A stretch of 49,171 nt of DNA from Alphaproteobacteria bacterium (GTDB lineage Bacteria; Pseudomonadota; Alphaproteobacteria; SHVR01). The position numbers and the translations under genes are program-made. The notes beneath the pieces are model-generated. The model worked only from the letters and a program-made list of their open reading frames with translations, was not told where the DNA came from and searched no databases. Position 1 is the first letter of the stretch, and every line of letters starts with the position of its first letter. Shown here piece by piece: positions 8,023 through 17,721 of this stretch. Location: positions 1 to 49,171 of the forward strand of contig SHVR01000016.1 of assembly GCA_009694185.1 (NCBI GenBank), written 5' to 3'.

Positions 8023-9671
8023 CCCTTGGCAAGACTCTGGGCCATCTCGCGGAGCTTGTATTTCTGGATCTTGCCCGAGGGCGTGCGCGGCATCTCGGGC
8101 ACGATTTCGAGGCGTTCGGGCATATATTGCTTGGCCATCTTGCGCTCTTCGAGGAAGCCTATCATCGCCGCGAACGAGAGGCTGGCGCCCGGCTTCAGGA
8201 CCAGGAAGGCGCAGCCCCGCTCGCCGAGGCGCGGGTCGGGTGTCGCGACGATGGCGGCGTCCTGGACGGCCGGATGGCGATAGAGCAGCTCCTCGACCTC
8301 GACCACCGGCACATTCTCGCCACCACGGATGATGATGTCCTTGGCCCGGCCGGTGATACGGATATAGCCATCGGGGTCCATGCGCGCCTCGTCGCCGGTG
8401 GCAAACCAGCCATCGGCGTCATGGTCGAATTTCTCGGGGCGCATCAGGTAGCCAACGAAGCTCGCGGCGCCCCGGGCCTGCAAATGGCCTTCGGTGTCGG
8501 GCGGTACCGGCCGGCCGTCACTGTCGACGACGCGCACCTCCATCCCCGGCAGCGCCGCGCCATCGGTGCCGAACACTTTTTCTGGCGGGTCGCCCCGCCG
8601 CGTGATGGTGGCGCAGCCATTCTCGGTCATGCCCCAGCCCGAATGCAGGAAGACGCCGAGGCGCTTGGTCGCGCGCTCCACAAGGACGCGCGGAATGGGA
8701 GCGCCGGCGGTCACAAACGTCTTCAAGGTATCGACGCTGTAACCGGGAATGGCCGGCGTGTCGGTGAGGTCGGCGACAAAAGGCGTTGCCCCCATGGTGA
8801 ACGTGACGCCCTCGTCATGGATCAGCCGCGCCGCCGTCGCGCCATTCCAGATGTCAAGCAGGACCAGCTTCGCGCCCAACACCGGGGCGAGCATCAGGCC
8901 GTAGAGAAAACCGGTGAGATGGGCCATGGGCGAGCCCATCAGCAACACCTGCGGGCCCGAGACGGCGATACAGGTCAGATAGGCGTGGATGTTCGCCAAG
9001 AGCGTATTGCCGGTATGCATCACACCCTTGGGCTCGCCGGTGGTGCCCGAGGTGTACATCAGCAGCGTCACATCATCGGCGCCGGGCCGGCGGCTCCGGA
9101 ACAATTCGGCCGCACCCCGCTCGTCCTCCCAGCGCCGGTCGAGGAGCCGCGCCTCAAACGAGGCCTCGTCGCCGCCGTCCACCACGAACACATGTTCGAG
9201 ATGCGGCAGGCTGCCCCGCAATTCCCGCATCATCTCGCCATGGTCGAAGCCCCGGAAGGTTCTGGGCACCACCGCCACTTTCGACTGGGCGAAGTCCAGC
9301 ATGAAGGAAATTTCCCGGTGCCGGAAAATCGGCATCAACGGGTTCATCACCGCGCCGATGCGCACACAGGCGAGATAGAGCGCCACGAATTCCCACCAGT
9401 TGGGCAGCTGGGCGGCCACCACGTCGTTCCGCTCGACCCCGTGCGCGGCCAGGCCGAGGGCGATGCGATCCACCAGCCGGCGGAGTTGGCGCCAGGAGAG
9501 CGTCGTGGTCAGGCCGGTGGTGCTGTTGCGGCCGGTGATCGCGACGGCGTCGGGGGTCGCCGCCACAACCCGGTCGAAATAATCGCCAATGATGTCGCGG
9601 CGCCAATGGCCGGCCGCGTACATGGCGGCTTTCCGCGCTTCCGGCAGGTTGGCATCGAATGTCAGCGCCAT
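8019..9671 (-). CDS. AMP-binding acyl-CoA ligase (cyclohexanecarboxylate-CoA ligase-like)
   Basis: A 550-residue ANL-superfamily acid:CoA ligase that activates a carboxylic acid through an acyl-adenylate. Motifs run in order: [11 protein letters not shown] at 206-216 (P-loop), GWGMTEN near 345 (A5), [11 protein letters not shown] near 415 (A7), [13 protein letters not shown] (A8 hinge) and [10 protein letters not shown] with the catalytic lysine near 534. The family assignment to cyclohexanecarboxylate or medium-chain substrates is by overall resemblance and is tentative. The start was chosen for GGAG upstream; a longer N-terminus is open but atypical. It is transcribed divergently from the HlyD gene across 224 bp. 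Confidence 0.9.
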   Translation of the reverse strand: MALTFDANLPEARKAAMYAAGHWRRDIIGDYFDRVVAATPDAVAITGRNSTTGLTTTLSWRQLRRLVDRIALGLAAHGVERNDVVAAQLPNWWEFVALYLACVRIGAVMNPLMPIFRHREISFMLDFAQSKVAVVPRTFRGFDHGEMMRELRGSLPHLEHVFVVDGGDEASFEARLLDRRWEDERGAAELFRSRRPGADDVTLLMYTSGTTGEPKGVMHTGNTLLANIHAYLTCIAVSGPQVLLMGSPMAHLTGFLYGLMLAPVLGAKLVLLDIWNGATAARLIHDEGVTFTMGATPFVADLTDTPAIPGYSVDTLKTFVTAGAPIPRVLVERATKRLGVFLHSGWGMTENGCATITRRGDPPEKVFGTDGAALPGMEVRVVDSDGRPVPPDTEGHLQARGAASFVGYLMRPEKFDHDADGWFATGDEARMDPDGYIRITGRAKDIIIRGGENVPVVEVEELLYRHPAVQDAAIVATPDPRLGERGCAFLVLKPGASLSFAAMIGFLEERKMAKQYMPERLEIVPEMPRTPSGKIQKYKLREMAQSLAKG

Positions 9672-9895
9672 CGCCGCTCCATCGCCTAGCGGACCGAAAC
9701 AAGGGTCGTTCATCGCGAGTTGGCGATGATCGCGGCCGACGGCGGACAAGTCAACGGACGGGGCGCCCGAGGCCGGAAACCCAGCTCGAGCCACTCCTCA
9801 ATGGCAGGGCTGGCTGTAATATTTGTTTCACGACCGACAAGGTCCGGACGTATTCTGGCCCCGGACGGGGTCGGCTTGGCCCCCTCGGGACCGTG
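9672..9895. promoter_or_regulatory. Divergent intergenic region between the acyl-CoA ligase and emrA-like genes
   Basis: This 224-bp gap must hold promoters for both genes. The only AT-rich patch is TGTAATATTTGTTTCACG near 9818-9835. No convincing -35/-10 pair or palindrome was found. An open frame running through it in phase with the HlyD gene lacks a credible start or ribosome site. Confidence 0.35.
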
Positions 9896-11050
9896 ATGAA
9901 CAAGCAGCTTACGGACAAGCTCAGCCAGGAAACGGCGCCCCCGCCACGACGACCGGAAATGACCCGGACGCGCCGAGGGGGGACGCGCATCCTCATCGTT
10001 GCCGTCATTCTGGTGGCGCTGGCGGTCTGGGGCGGGCGCGAGGTCTTCGACCGGATCACCCATGTCTATGAGTATGACGCCCGGGTGAGCGCCGATCTGG
10101 TGATCATCAGCAGCCGCGTATCCGGCTGGATGGTCGAATTGGCGGTCGATGAGGGCGACCGGGTGAGCGCCGGCCAGGTGCTGGCCCGCATCGACGCCCG
10201 CGGTTCCGCGTTCCGGGTCTCCAGCCTCGACGCGCAGATGATGAGTGTCAAGGCCGAGCGGCAACGCGCCATCGCGGAACGGGATTTCGTCGATGCCCAG
10301 ACGACGAACCGCATCCTCACCCGTAGCGCCTTCCTCAAGGCCGCCGAGGCGGCGCGGGCCGCCTTGCAGCCGCAATATGTGCTGGCAAAAGCGGAAATGG
10401 AGCGCGCGGAAGCCCTGTTCGAGCGCGGCAACGCCTCGGTTCGCCAGCTCGACCAGGCGCGGGCGGCGTTGCAGAAGATGGAAGCCGACATGCGCAAGCT
10501 CGATGCCGAGCGGCTGACGGCGCTGGCCGAAGTCGAGGAAGCGCGCGCCGAGCGCTTCCGCCTGGCCATGCTCGACCGGCAACTGGACATGCTCGATCAC
10601 AAGGCGGCCGAGATGACGGCCGAGCGCGGCCAGCAGCAAGTTGACCTCGACGACCGGACGATCCGCGCGCCCGGTGACGGCATCATCGATCGGACCTTTG
10701 CCGAATCGGGACAGTATGTCAGCGCCGGCCAGCGCCTCTTGATGATGCACAATCCGAAGGATCTGTGGGTCGAGGCCAATATCAAGGAGACCGCCGTCCG
10801 CCGGCTCAAAGTAGGCCAGCCGGTCGACGTCACCATCGACGCCTATCCCGACAAGGTGTTTGCCGGCAAGGTGGCCCGCATCGGATCGTCCACCACCAGC
10901 AATTTCGCCCTCCTGCCGACACCCAACCCAAGCGGTAACTTCACCAAGATCACCCAGCGCCTGCCGGTGCGCGTCAACGTGGACGGCGACGGCGAACTGT
11001 TGCGCCCGGGCATGATGGTGGAAGTCAATATTGACACCCGAAACCGTTGA
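9896..11050 (+). CDS. HlyD/EmrA-family periplasmic adaptor subunit
   Basis: A 384-residue membrane-fusion protein that links an inner-membrane exporter to an outer-membrane channel. One transmembrane anchor lies at about residues 30-47 after a short cytoplasmic tail. It is followed by half of the biotinyl-lipoyl hairpin (SRVSGWMVELAVDEGDRVSAGQVLARID), a long alpha-helical hairpin (roughly 85-230, Ala/Glu/Arg-rich coiled coil), the second lipoyl half (TIRAPGDGIIDRTFAESGQYV) and a beta-barrel with DLWVEANIKET. Its 3' end overlaps the first DHA2 exporter by 20 nt, the classic emrAB arrangement. TolC is encoded elsewhere in this window and could be its partner (inference). Confidence 0.9.
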   Translation: MNKQLTDKLSQETAPPPRRPEMTRTRRGGTRILIVAVILVALAVWGGREVFDRITHVYEYDARVSADLVIISSRVSGWMVELAVDEGDRVSAGQVLARIDARGSAFRVSSLDAQMMSVKAERQRAIAERDFVDAQTTNRILTRSAFLKAAEAARAALQPQYVLAKAEMERAEALFERGNASVRQLDQARAALQKMEADMRKLDAERLTALAEVEEARAERFRLAMLDRQLDMLDHKAAEMTAERGQQQVDLDDRTIRAPGDGIIDRTFAESGQYVSAGQRLLMMHNPKDLWVEANIKETAVRRLKVGQPVDVTIDAYPDKVFAGKVARIGSSTTSNFALLPTPNPSGNFTKITQRLPVRVNVDGDGELLRPGMMVEVNIDTRNR

Positions 11051-12653
11051 GGTCCTGAGGGAACGTTTCGGCCCCTCCTATCGGTGGCTGGTCACCGTCA
11101 CCGCTATGGTCGGAACCATGTCGATGGTCATCTCCATGACCAGCGTCAACGTGGCGGTGCCGGATGTGATGGGCGCCTTCGGCATCGGCCAGGACAAGGC
11201 CCAGTGGCTATCGACCGCCTATCTGGCCACCATGACCGCCGGCATGCTGGTCAATGCGTGGCTGGTGTCGATCTTCGGCGAGCGGCGCATCTTCCTCGCC
11301 TGTCTCGTCGTCTTCATGGGCGGCGCCGCCTTGAGCGGGCTCGCGCCCAATTTCGACATGCTGATCTTCGGCCGGGTCTTGCAGGGCGGCTCGGCCGGTA
11401 TTCTTCAGCCCCTCGCCATGGCGACGATCTTCACCGCGTTCCCGCCGGAGCGCCGCGGCACGGCCATGGGCTATTTCGGCCTGGGCGTCGTCTTTGCCCC
11501 CGCCATCGGACCCACGCTGGGCGGCGTCATGATCGACCTCTTCAGTTGGCGGGCGATCTTCTATGTCCCGCTACCCTTCTGCCTTGCCGCCTTCCTGCTC
11601 GGCTCGATCTTCATGCCGAGCCGCACTTTGCCCTCCCACCTGCCACGTTTCGACGGCCTCGGCTTCGCGCTCCTCTGCACCGCCCTTTTCTGCCTGTTGA
11701 GCGGCATCGCCGATGGCCAACGGGAAGGCTGGTCGTCCGACCGGATCGTCGGCGTTCTCAGCCTCGGGATCGCGGCGACGGCGGGCTTCGTCCTCTGGGA
11801 ACACATGACCAAGACGCCGCTCCTGGACATGGGCCTCTTCCGCAACCCATCCTTCGTGGCGGCCGCCTTCGTGAAGCTCATCTTCGGCGCCGCCCTCACC
11901 GGCTCGACCTATATCGTCCCGGTGTTCGTGCAAACCATCCAGGGCTACACGCCGCTGCGCGCCGGGCTGATGATGATGCCAGCGGGCATTCTGCTCGCCT
12001 TCATTTTCCCGCTGGCGGGACGGGTTTCGGACGCGGTGCCGGCGCATTATCCGGTGATCGGCGGCCTGATCGTCTTTACGTTCGCCTTCGCGCTCACCGG
12101 TTTTGTCGATGTCAACACGCCGTTCTGGACCTTCGTCGTCTTCATCATCCTGGGTCGCCTGGGCCTTGGCTTCGTCAACCCCGTGCTCAACGCCCACGCG
12201 CTCAAGGCCCTGCCGCCCGACCAGGTGAAACAAGGCGCCGGCGCCTCGAACTTTATCCGCCAGCTGGGCGGCGCCTTTGGCGTCAACGGCCTGGTGGCAT
12301 TCCTCGAGACCCGCACCAGCTTCCATAACGAGGCCCTGACCGCGACCCAGACTTACGCCAATGAAACCAGCCGTGAGATGATGACCGTCCTGCAAGGGGT
12401 TTATGCCCAGGCCGGCGTGTCGGAAACGATTCAGCAACCGGGGGCCCTGTATTTCCTTGGACAGGTCGTCTACGCCCAGGGCAGCAGCATGGGCTTTCAG
12501 GATGCTTTCTTCGCCGTCGCCCTGATCGGGGCGCTGGCCCTCGTGCCCGCCTGGATCATGTCGCGAGCCGGCCATGGCCAGGCGGTGCCACGTCCGATCG
12601 TGCCGGCGAGGCCGGCAGCCGCAACGCTTGGCCGCCAACAGGCGGCGGAGTAA
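11031..12653 (+). CDS. DHA2-family MFS drug exporter (EmrB-like), copy 1
   Basis: A 540-residue, 14-helix proton-driven exporter of the EmrB/QacA DHA2 family. SVNVAVPDVMGAFGI in helix 1 and WLSTAYLATMTAGMLVNAWL match the family's early motifs; GRVLQGGSAGILQPLAM is the motif-B arginine region and GYFGLGVVFAPAIGPTLGG is the antiporter motif C. The only plausible start is a TTG inside the adaptor gene, so translation is probably coupled. The gene ends inside the loop of a perfect 19-bp inverted repeat. It is a close paralogue of the next gene. Confidence 0.9.
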   Translation: MTPETVEVLRERFGPSYRWLVTVTAMVGTMSMVISMTSVNVAVPDVMGAFGIGQDKAQWLSTAYLATMTAGMLVNAWLVSIFGERRIFLACLVVFMGGAALSGLAPNFDMLIFGRVLQGGSAGILQPLAMATIFTAFPPERRGTAMGYFGLGVVFAPAIGPTLGGVMIDLFSWRAIFYVPLPFCLAAFLLGSIFMPSRTLPSHLPRFDGLGFALLCTALFCLLSGIADGQREGWSSDRIVGVLSLGIAATAGFVLWEHMTKTPLLDMGLFRNPSFVAAAFVKLIFGAALTGSTYIVPVFVQTIQGYTPLRAGLMMMPAGILLAFIFPLAGRVSDAVPAHYPVIGGLIVFTFAFALTGFVDVNTPFWTFVVFIILGRLGLGFVNPVLNAHALKALPPDQVKQGAGASNFIRQLGGAFGVNGLVAFLETRTSFHNEALTATQTYANETSREMMTVLQGVYAQAGVSETIQQPGALYFLGQVVYAQGSSMGFQDAFFAVALIGALALVPAWIMSRAGHGQAVPRPIVPARPAAATLGRQQAAE

Positions 12654-12674
12654 GGTCCGCCGCCTGTTGGCGGC
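12631..12674. repeat. Perfect 19-bp inverted repeat spanning a stop codon
   Basis: GCCGCCAACAGGCGGCGGA at 12631-12649 is followed by a 6-nt loop and its exact reverse complement at 12656-12674. The TAA of the first DHA2 gene begins in the loop. No T-run follows. It could be an intra-operon attenuator, an mRNA-stabilising or processing hairpin, or a protein-binding palindrome. Part of the left arm encodes the exporter's last residues. Confidence 0.75.
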
Positions 12675-12696
12675 GAACAGAGGAGATAGCACGCGC

Positions 12697-14316
12697 GTGG
12701 CCGTCGAGTCGGTAGATATGCTGTTCGAACGTTATGGCCCCGGCTATCGCTGGCTGGTCACGGCGACGGCCATGGTCGCCATGTTCGCCATGGTGCTGTC
12801 GTCGACGAGTGTCAACGTCGCCGTGCCGGATATCATGGGCGCCTTCGGGGTCGGGCAGGATCAGGCGCAATGGGTCTCGACCGGCTTTCTCGCCGCCACC
12901 ACCACCGGCATGTTGTTGAACGCGTGGCTGGTCAACAGCTTCGGCCAGCGCCTGACGCTCATGGTGACACTGGTGCTGTTCATGGTCGGCGCCTTCATCA
13001 GCGGCTTTGCGACCACCATCGAGATGATCGTCGTCGGCCGAGTCATGCAAGGCACCTCCGCCGGGATCATGCAGCCCTTGGCCTTGCAGACCATCTTCAC
13101 CGTGTTTCCGGCCAACCGGCGCGGCACGGCGGTCGGCATGTTCGGCATGGGTGTCGTGCTGGCGCCGGCAACGGGACCACTCTTCGGCGGTGTGGCGATC
13201 GACGAGTTCGGCTGGCGCTCGGTCATGTTCCTGCCGGTTCCGGTATGCCTGATCGGCCTCTTTCTCGGCTCGCTGTTCATGCCGAGCCGAGCCTGGCCGG
13301 AACGGCTGCCCTCGTTCGACTGGACCGGCTTCGCGCTGGTTGCAACCGCGATCGGCTGTCTCTTGAGCGCGGTCGCCAACGGCCAGCGCGAGGGCTGGTC
13401 GTCGGACATCATCGTCTTACAGCTCGTCATTTCGGCGGTGACGGCGGTCGGCTTCGTCCTCTGGGAACTGCGCGCGCGTAACCCGCTGCTCGACTTGAGC
13501 CTCTTCGCTAACTCGCAATTCGCCTGCGTCGCCATGGTCGGCGTCATTTTCGGCATGGGCATGTTTGGCTCGATCTATGTCATCGCCGTGTTCGTGCAGA
13601 CCATCCAGTCCTATTCCGCGACCCGCGCCGGCCTGCTGCTGTTGCCCAGCGGCCTCTTGATGGTGATGGCCAACCCGATCGCGGGCCGGCTCGCAGATTT
13701 CATCCCACCCTATCGCACGATCATTGTGGGCCTCGTCATATTCGGCATTGGCTTCTTCTTGATGAGCCTCGCCGACCCCAACACGCCCTTCTGGGTGTTC
13801 GTGTTCTTCACGCTGGTCAACCGCCTGGGTCTCTCGACGATCATTCCCTCGCTCAACACCACGGCGCTTCGCGCACTCACACCCCAGCAGCTCTCCCAGG
13901 GGTCGGGCGCGGTGAATTTCCTCCGCATGCTGGGTGGCGCCTGCGGGGTCAACATGCTGGTGGCCTTTCTTGAGGGCCGCACCCGTTACCACAGCGAAAA
14001 CCTGACCGCGACCCAGACCTTTTCCAACGAGACCAGCCGCGAACTATTGGGTCATGTCAGCAACCTGATGCAGCAGGCGGGCGTCGCCGAAACCGCGCAA
14101 GGGCCCGGCGCGCTCCATTATCTCGGCCAAATGGTCTATGCCCAGGCGAACGCCGTGGGTTTCCAAGACACCTATCTCGCCATGGCGGTGATCGCCTGGG
14201 TGGCGCTCATTCCGGCCTTCATGCTGCGCCGGGCCTATTTGCGGCTCCCCACCCAGCCCGTCATCGTACCCACCCCCGCGCCCGGTGGGCGCGTGCATGG
14301 CGCCCCGGCGGAGTGA
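12697..14316 (+). CDS. DHA2-family MFS drug exporter (EmrB-like), copy 2
   Basis: A 539-residue, 14-helix exporter, clearly paralogous to the preceding gene: both share the N-terminal pattern ERxGPxYRWLVT, STSVNVAVPDxMGAFG, and the C-terminal stretch TATQTxxNETSRE. I chose the GTG because it gives VAVESVDMLFERYG, aligning with the start of copy 1, and AGGAG lies 11 nt upstream; an ATG 21 nt later is the alternative. It follows copy 1 after 43 bp, separated by the inverted repeat. Two EmrB-like pumps behind one adaptor may widen the substrate range. Its stop abuts the stop of the convergent MFS gene with no gap. Confidence 0.9.
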   Translation: MAVESVDMLFERYGPGYRWLVTATAMVAMFAMVLSSTSVNVAVPDIMGAFGVGQDQAQWVSTGFLAATTTGMLLNAWLVNSFGQRLTLMVTLVLFMVGAFISGFATTIEMIVVGRVMQGTSAGIMQPLALQTIFTVFPANRRGTAVGMFGMGVVLAPATGPLFGGVAIDEFGWRSVMFLPVPVCLIGLFLGSLFMPSRAWPERLPSFDWTGFALVATAIGCLLSAVANGQREGWSSDIIVLQLVISAVTAVGFVLWELRARNPLLDLSLFANSQFACVAMVGVIFGMGMFGSIYVIAVFVQTIQSYSATRAGLLLLPSGLLMVMANPIAGRLADFIPPYRTIIVGLVIFGIGFFLMSLADPNTPFWVFVFFTLVNRLGLSTIIPSLNTTALRALTPQQLSQGSGAVNFLRMLGGACGVNMLVAFLEGRTRYHSENLTATQTFSNETSRELLGHVSNLMQQAGVAETAQGPGALHYLGQMVYAQANAVGFQDTYLAMAVIAWVALIPAFMLRRAYLRLPTQPVIVPTPAPGGRVHGAPAE

Positions 14317-15612
14317 CTACCGGGCGTTCGAGGGCGCCTCGATCGGCCAGAGATGGCGGCGCCAACGGAGCCCGATCAAGAAGGTGAACAGCAGTCCGAT
14401 CACGCCATAGAGCGTCGCGGTCGGTCCGAAACCGAAACCCTGGATGAGCGGGCCTGCCGCCAACAGGCCGACCGGCAAGCCGTAGACGGCGAGCATTCTG
14501 AGACCCATCACACGGACCCGCAGTTCGGCCTCGGCCGTGCGCAGCAGCATCACCGACATGGGCACCATCGACAGGCTGCCCGCCATGCCGCACAGCAAGA
14601 GCAGCATCATGCCGCCCGGCATACGGTCCTGTTGCGCGAACACCAGCAGCATGACGTACCAGATCATCGCGAAGATCAGCATCATGCGGGCTGGCCGGAT
14701 GGCGTTGCTGATCTTGCCAAGCACGATCGAGCCGATGAGGCCGCCAAAGGCGAAGCTCGCCACCAGATAGCCGAGCCCGGTCCGGTCGATCAGATACACA
14801 TCCTTCGCCACATAGGGGAGTAAGCCGCCCGAGAGGGGAAACGCCGTCATGTTGACGAGGGAGGCGAGACACATGGCCGCGAGCAGTTGCGGCCGGGTCC
14901 ACACATAAGCGAGGCCGTCGCGAAGGTCGCGCCAGGGCGAGGTTGGCGAGGCCAACCCCGTCGTCGCCCCGGGACCGCCGCGATTATTGGCGACACCGAG
15001 GGTCAAGAGGGCGCTGATGGCATAGAGACAGGTAATCGCGAGATAGGCAGGCCCCATGCCGAGCACCGCGACCAAGCCGGCGCCGGCCAGTGCGCCGGCG
15101 ATGCGCGCCGTATCGGCGGTCGTGCGCGCGATGCTCATGGCGCCCATCAAGCGCGCCGCCGGCATGGTCTCGCCGACGAGCGCGTTACGCATGACCATGT
15201 CCGACGGGCGCACCGCGCCCGAGACGGCGGCAATGGCGAACACATGCAGTGGGCTCAAGACACCCATGAAGGCGAACGTCATCATGAGGGTGGCGAGTGC
15301 CGCGTAGATCGCCCGCATAGCCGAGAGCAGGTTGCGCGGTCCGATCCGGTCGCCGAGCACACCGAACAGGGGCGCCAGCAACGTACCGGTGAATTGCAGC
15401 GACCCGAACACCGTCAGCCACAGTACCGAGCCGGTCTCGACCAGCACGTACCAGCCGAGGATCAGCACCTCCATCTCGACGGCCCAGGAGGTCGCGAGAT
15501 CGGCGGGCCATTGAAAGCGGAAGCTCCGGACCTGGAACGGTTGCAACAGCGAAGTTCTTGACGGCGCCTTCAAGCACCGACACCGTGCGCCATGATCTCG
15601 TCCCCCCGCCAC
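14317..15612 (-). CDS. MFS transporter (MFS_3 / EntS-like exporter)
   Basis: A protein of up to 431 residues with about twelve membrane helices, resembling the MFS_3 / enterobactin-exporter group (FRFQWPADLATSWAVEMEVLILGWYVL at the start of helix 1, FGVLGDRIGPRNLL as motif A, GPLIQGFGFGPTATLYG near the end). Members export siderophores or other metabolites. The start is uncertain: a GTG gives the stated length, and a TTG 39 nt later leaves LKAPSRTSLL before the conserved region; neither has a strong ribosome site. It is divergent from the EamA transporter and convergent, with zero spacing, with the DHA2 gene. Confidence 0.82.
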   Translation of the reverse strand: MAGGRDHGARCRCLKAPSRTSLLQPFQVRSFRFQWPADLATSWAVEMEVLILGWYVLVETGSVLWLTVFGSLQFTGTLLAPLFGVLGDRIGPRNLLSAMRAIYAALATLMMTFAFMGVLSPLHVFAIAAVSGAVRPSDMVMRNALVGETMPAARLMGAMSIARTTADTARIAGALAGAGLVAVLGMGPAYLAITCLYAISALLTLGVANNRGGPGATTGLASPTSPWRDLRDGLAYVWTRPQLLAAMCLASLVNMTAFPLSGGLLPYVAKDVYLIDRTGLGYLVASFAFGGLIGSIVLGKISNAIRPARMMLIFAMIWYVMLLVFAQQDRMPGGMMLLLLCGMAGSLSMVPMSVMLLRTAEAELRVRVMGLRMLAVYGLPVGLLAAGPLIQGFGFGPTATLYGVIGLLFTFLIGLRWRRHLWPIEAPSNAR

Positions 15613-15672
15613 CCGCGGCCGTTGGCCGACCCTCTATAGTCGGTCTCGCCCCCACCCATCATAGTCATTGCC

Positions 15673-16545
15673 ATGCCCATCCGCACGGAACCTCGCCACG
15701 CGACCCTGCTCGTTTGTGGCGCCGCCTTTCTCTGGAGCCTGGGCGGCCTGTTCGTCCGCCTGATGGGTGATCTCGATGGCTGGACGATCGCCTTCTGGCG
15801 CGCGGCCTTCATGGTCCTCGCGGTAGGCGGCTGGCTGCTCGCGACGCACGGGCGCCGCGCGTTCACCCTCTACCGGGACATGGGCTGGGCCGGCCTGCTG
15901 TCCGGGCTCTTGCTCGCCGTGGCCTTCGTCACCTTCATCCTCGCGGTGAGCCACACCACCGTCGCCAACGCCGTGGTGCTCCAAAGTGCCTCACCCCTGG
16001 TCGCCGCCCTGCTCGCCCGCCTCTTTCTCAAGGAACCGATCTCGCCGCCGACCGCGCTCACCATCTCGATCGCCATGGCGGGGGTGGCGCTCATGTTCGC
16101 CGACGCCCTGGGTGGCGGCGAAATACTCGGTAATCTGCTGGCGTTCGGCGTCGCCCTCTCGTTCGGCGCCTATATCGTGGTGGTACGGGCCGGGCGCCGG
16201 CTCGATCTCTTGCCATCGGCGGTGCTGGCGGGATTGTTCGCCATGGCCGCAACCCTGCCCTTCGCCAATCTGGCGGGACCCTCGGGGTCGGAATTTGCCA
16301 TCCTCGCGGCCATGGGAACGGTCCAGCTCGGACTTGGGCTCTACCTCTTCATGCGCGGGGCTCCCCATTTGAGTGCCGCCTTTGTCGGCCTGCTCGGCCT
16401 GCTGGAAACCGTGCTGGCACCCTTCTGGGTCTGGCTCGTCTTCAGGGAGATACCGTCGGCGCTGGCGCTCGCGGGTGGCGCCATCGTGCTCACGGCCCTC
16501 TTGGTCCATTCGGCGCTCGGGCTCCGGCGCGTCACCGCCGCATGA
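15673..16545 (+). CDS. EamA/DMT-family transporter
   Basis: A 290-residue protein with ten predicted helices and two EamA repeats (about 10-145 and 155-285), the drug/metabolite transporter family that often exports amino acids or small metabolites. Typical features are LLVCGAAFLWSLGGLFVRL in helix 1, FWRAAFMVLAVGGWLL in helix 2, and LLGLLETVLAPFWVWLVFREIP in the second repeat. Its 3' end overlaps that of the convergent acyl-CoA dehydrogenase by 14 nt. No functional partner is evident. Confidence 0.88.
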   Translation: MPIRTEPRHATLLVCGAAFLWSLGGLFVRLMGDLDGWTIAFWRAAFMVLAVGGWLLATHGRRAFTLYRDMGWAGLLSGLLLAVAFVTFILAVSHTTVANAVVLQSASPLVAALLARLFLKEPISPPTALTISIAMAGVALMFADALGGGEILGNLLAFGVALSFGAYIVVVRAGRRLDLLPSAVLAGLFAMAATLPFANLAGPSGSEFAILAAMGTVQLGLGLYLFMRGAPHLSAAFVGLLGLLETVLAPFWVWLVFREIPSALALAGGAIVLTALLVHSALGLRRVTAA

Positions 16546-17698
16546 AACTCCGGCCGATGAGCTGGCGGTGCACCTGGTTGGTGCCTTCCCAGATTTGGGT
16601 GATCTTGGCGTCGCGCATCAGCCGCTCGACGCGATAATCGCGGATATAGCCATAGCCGCCATGGAGCTGCACGGCATCGGTGGTGATGCGCACCGCCACG
16701 TCGGACGCCCGCATCTTGAGGAGCGAGGCCTCGATGCCCACGTCGCTCTCGCCCCGGTCGATGAGCCGCACCACATGTTGGAGCCAGTTCTCGGCGAGCG
16801 CCAAGTCCGCCGCCATGTCGGCCAGCATGAACTGAATGCCCTGGAACTCGACGATCAGACGGCCCGACTGGCGGCGGGTGTTGATATAGGCGACCGCGTC
16901 CTCGAAGGCGGCGCGCGCGATGCCAAGGGCATGGGCGGCAACGCTCGGCCGCGACTTGTTCAAGGCGCCGAACAGTACCTTCAGGCCGTCACCTGGTGCG
17001 CCGATCAGATTGGCGCGCGGCACCCGGCAGCCCTTGAACGCAATTTCCGCGGTGCTGGAGGCGCGGTGACCCATCTTGTCCTCGGTCCGGAGCACGTTAA
17101 GCCCGGGCGTGCCCTTCTCCAGCACCAGGACCGAGAGTGCCCCCTTGCGGTCGTCGATTTCCGACCAGCGCCCGAAGAGGAGATAGATGTCGGCCACATC
17201 GCCATTGGTGATGAAGGTCTTGCCGCCGTCGATGACGATCTGGTCGCCATCGGGCGTGAAGCGGGTGCGCATGCCTGTGGCATCGGAGCCCGCGCCGGGC
17301 TCGGTGATGCAGAGGGCAGCCAGCCCGCCCTTGGCGATCACCGGCAGGAAACGCGCTTTCTGCGCCTCATCGCCAAACTCCATGATCGGGCTGGAGGCAT
17401 GAAAATTGGTCGCCCAGACGATGCCGGTCGAGGCACAGGCCTTGCTGATCTCGCGCACGCATTCGATATAGGCGGCGTAGGAAAGCCCGGCGCCGCCATG
17501 GGCTTCCGGCAGAAACACCCGGTTGAGTTCGAGGCGGTTGATGGCCGCCAGGCTCTCCCAGGGGAAGGCCGCCTGCTTGTCGTAATCGGCCGCGCGCGGC
17601 GCGATCTCACTCCGGGCAATGCCGCGCACCGCCTCCAGCAGCAGACGCTCGTCCTCGGCCAGCGGGATCGTCCGGTCCAAGCGGTCGAAGATTTTCAT
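16532..17698 (-). CDS. Acyl-CoA dehydrogenase
   Basis: A 388-residue FAD-dependent acyl-CoA dehydrogenase of usual length. Signature 1 reads ALCITEPGAGSDATG and signature 2 reads QLHGGYGYIRDYRVERLMRD, followed by TQIWEGTNQ, whose glutamate is the usual catalytic base. An N-terminal helical domain (1-115), central beta domain and C-terminal helical domain can all be traced. It lies 24 nt downstream of the class III CoA-transferase on the same strand, so the two probably work in sequence: CoA transfer, then alpha,beta-desaturation. The start ATG is supported by family alignment; the ribosome site is weak. Confidence 0.92.
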   Translation of the reverse strand: MKIFDRLDRTIPLAEDERLLLEAVRGIARSEIAPRAADYDKQAAFPWESLAAINRLELNRVFLPEAHGGAGLSYAAYIECVREISKACASTGIVWATNFHASSPIMEFGDEAQKARFLPVIAKGGLAALCITEPGAGSDATGMRTRFTPDGDQIVIDGGKTFITNGDVADIYLLFGRWSEIDDRKGALSVLVLEKGTPGLNVLRTEDKMGHRASSTAEIAFKGCRVPRANLIGAPGDGLKVLFGALNKSRPSVAAHALGIARAAFEDAVAYINTRRQSGRLIVEFQGIQFMLADMAADLALAENWLQHVVRLIDRGESDVGIEASLLKMRASDVAVRITTDAVQLHGGYGYIRDYRVERLMRDAKITQIWEGTNQVHRQLIGRSFMRR

Positions 17699-17721
17699 GG
17701 CCGGCGCAATTCCCGTCGCAC

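Noticed and set aside
8127-9689. A 520-codon frame antisense to the acyl-CoA ligase
   Set aside because: The opposite strand carries all ANL motifs in order; this frame shows only compositional bias.
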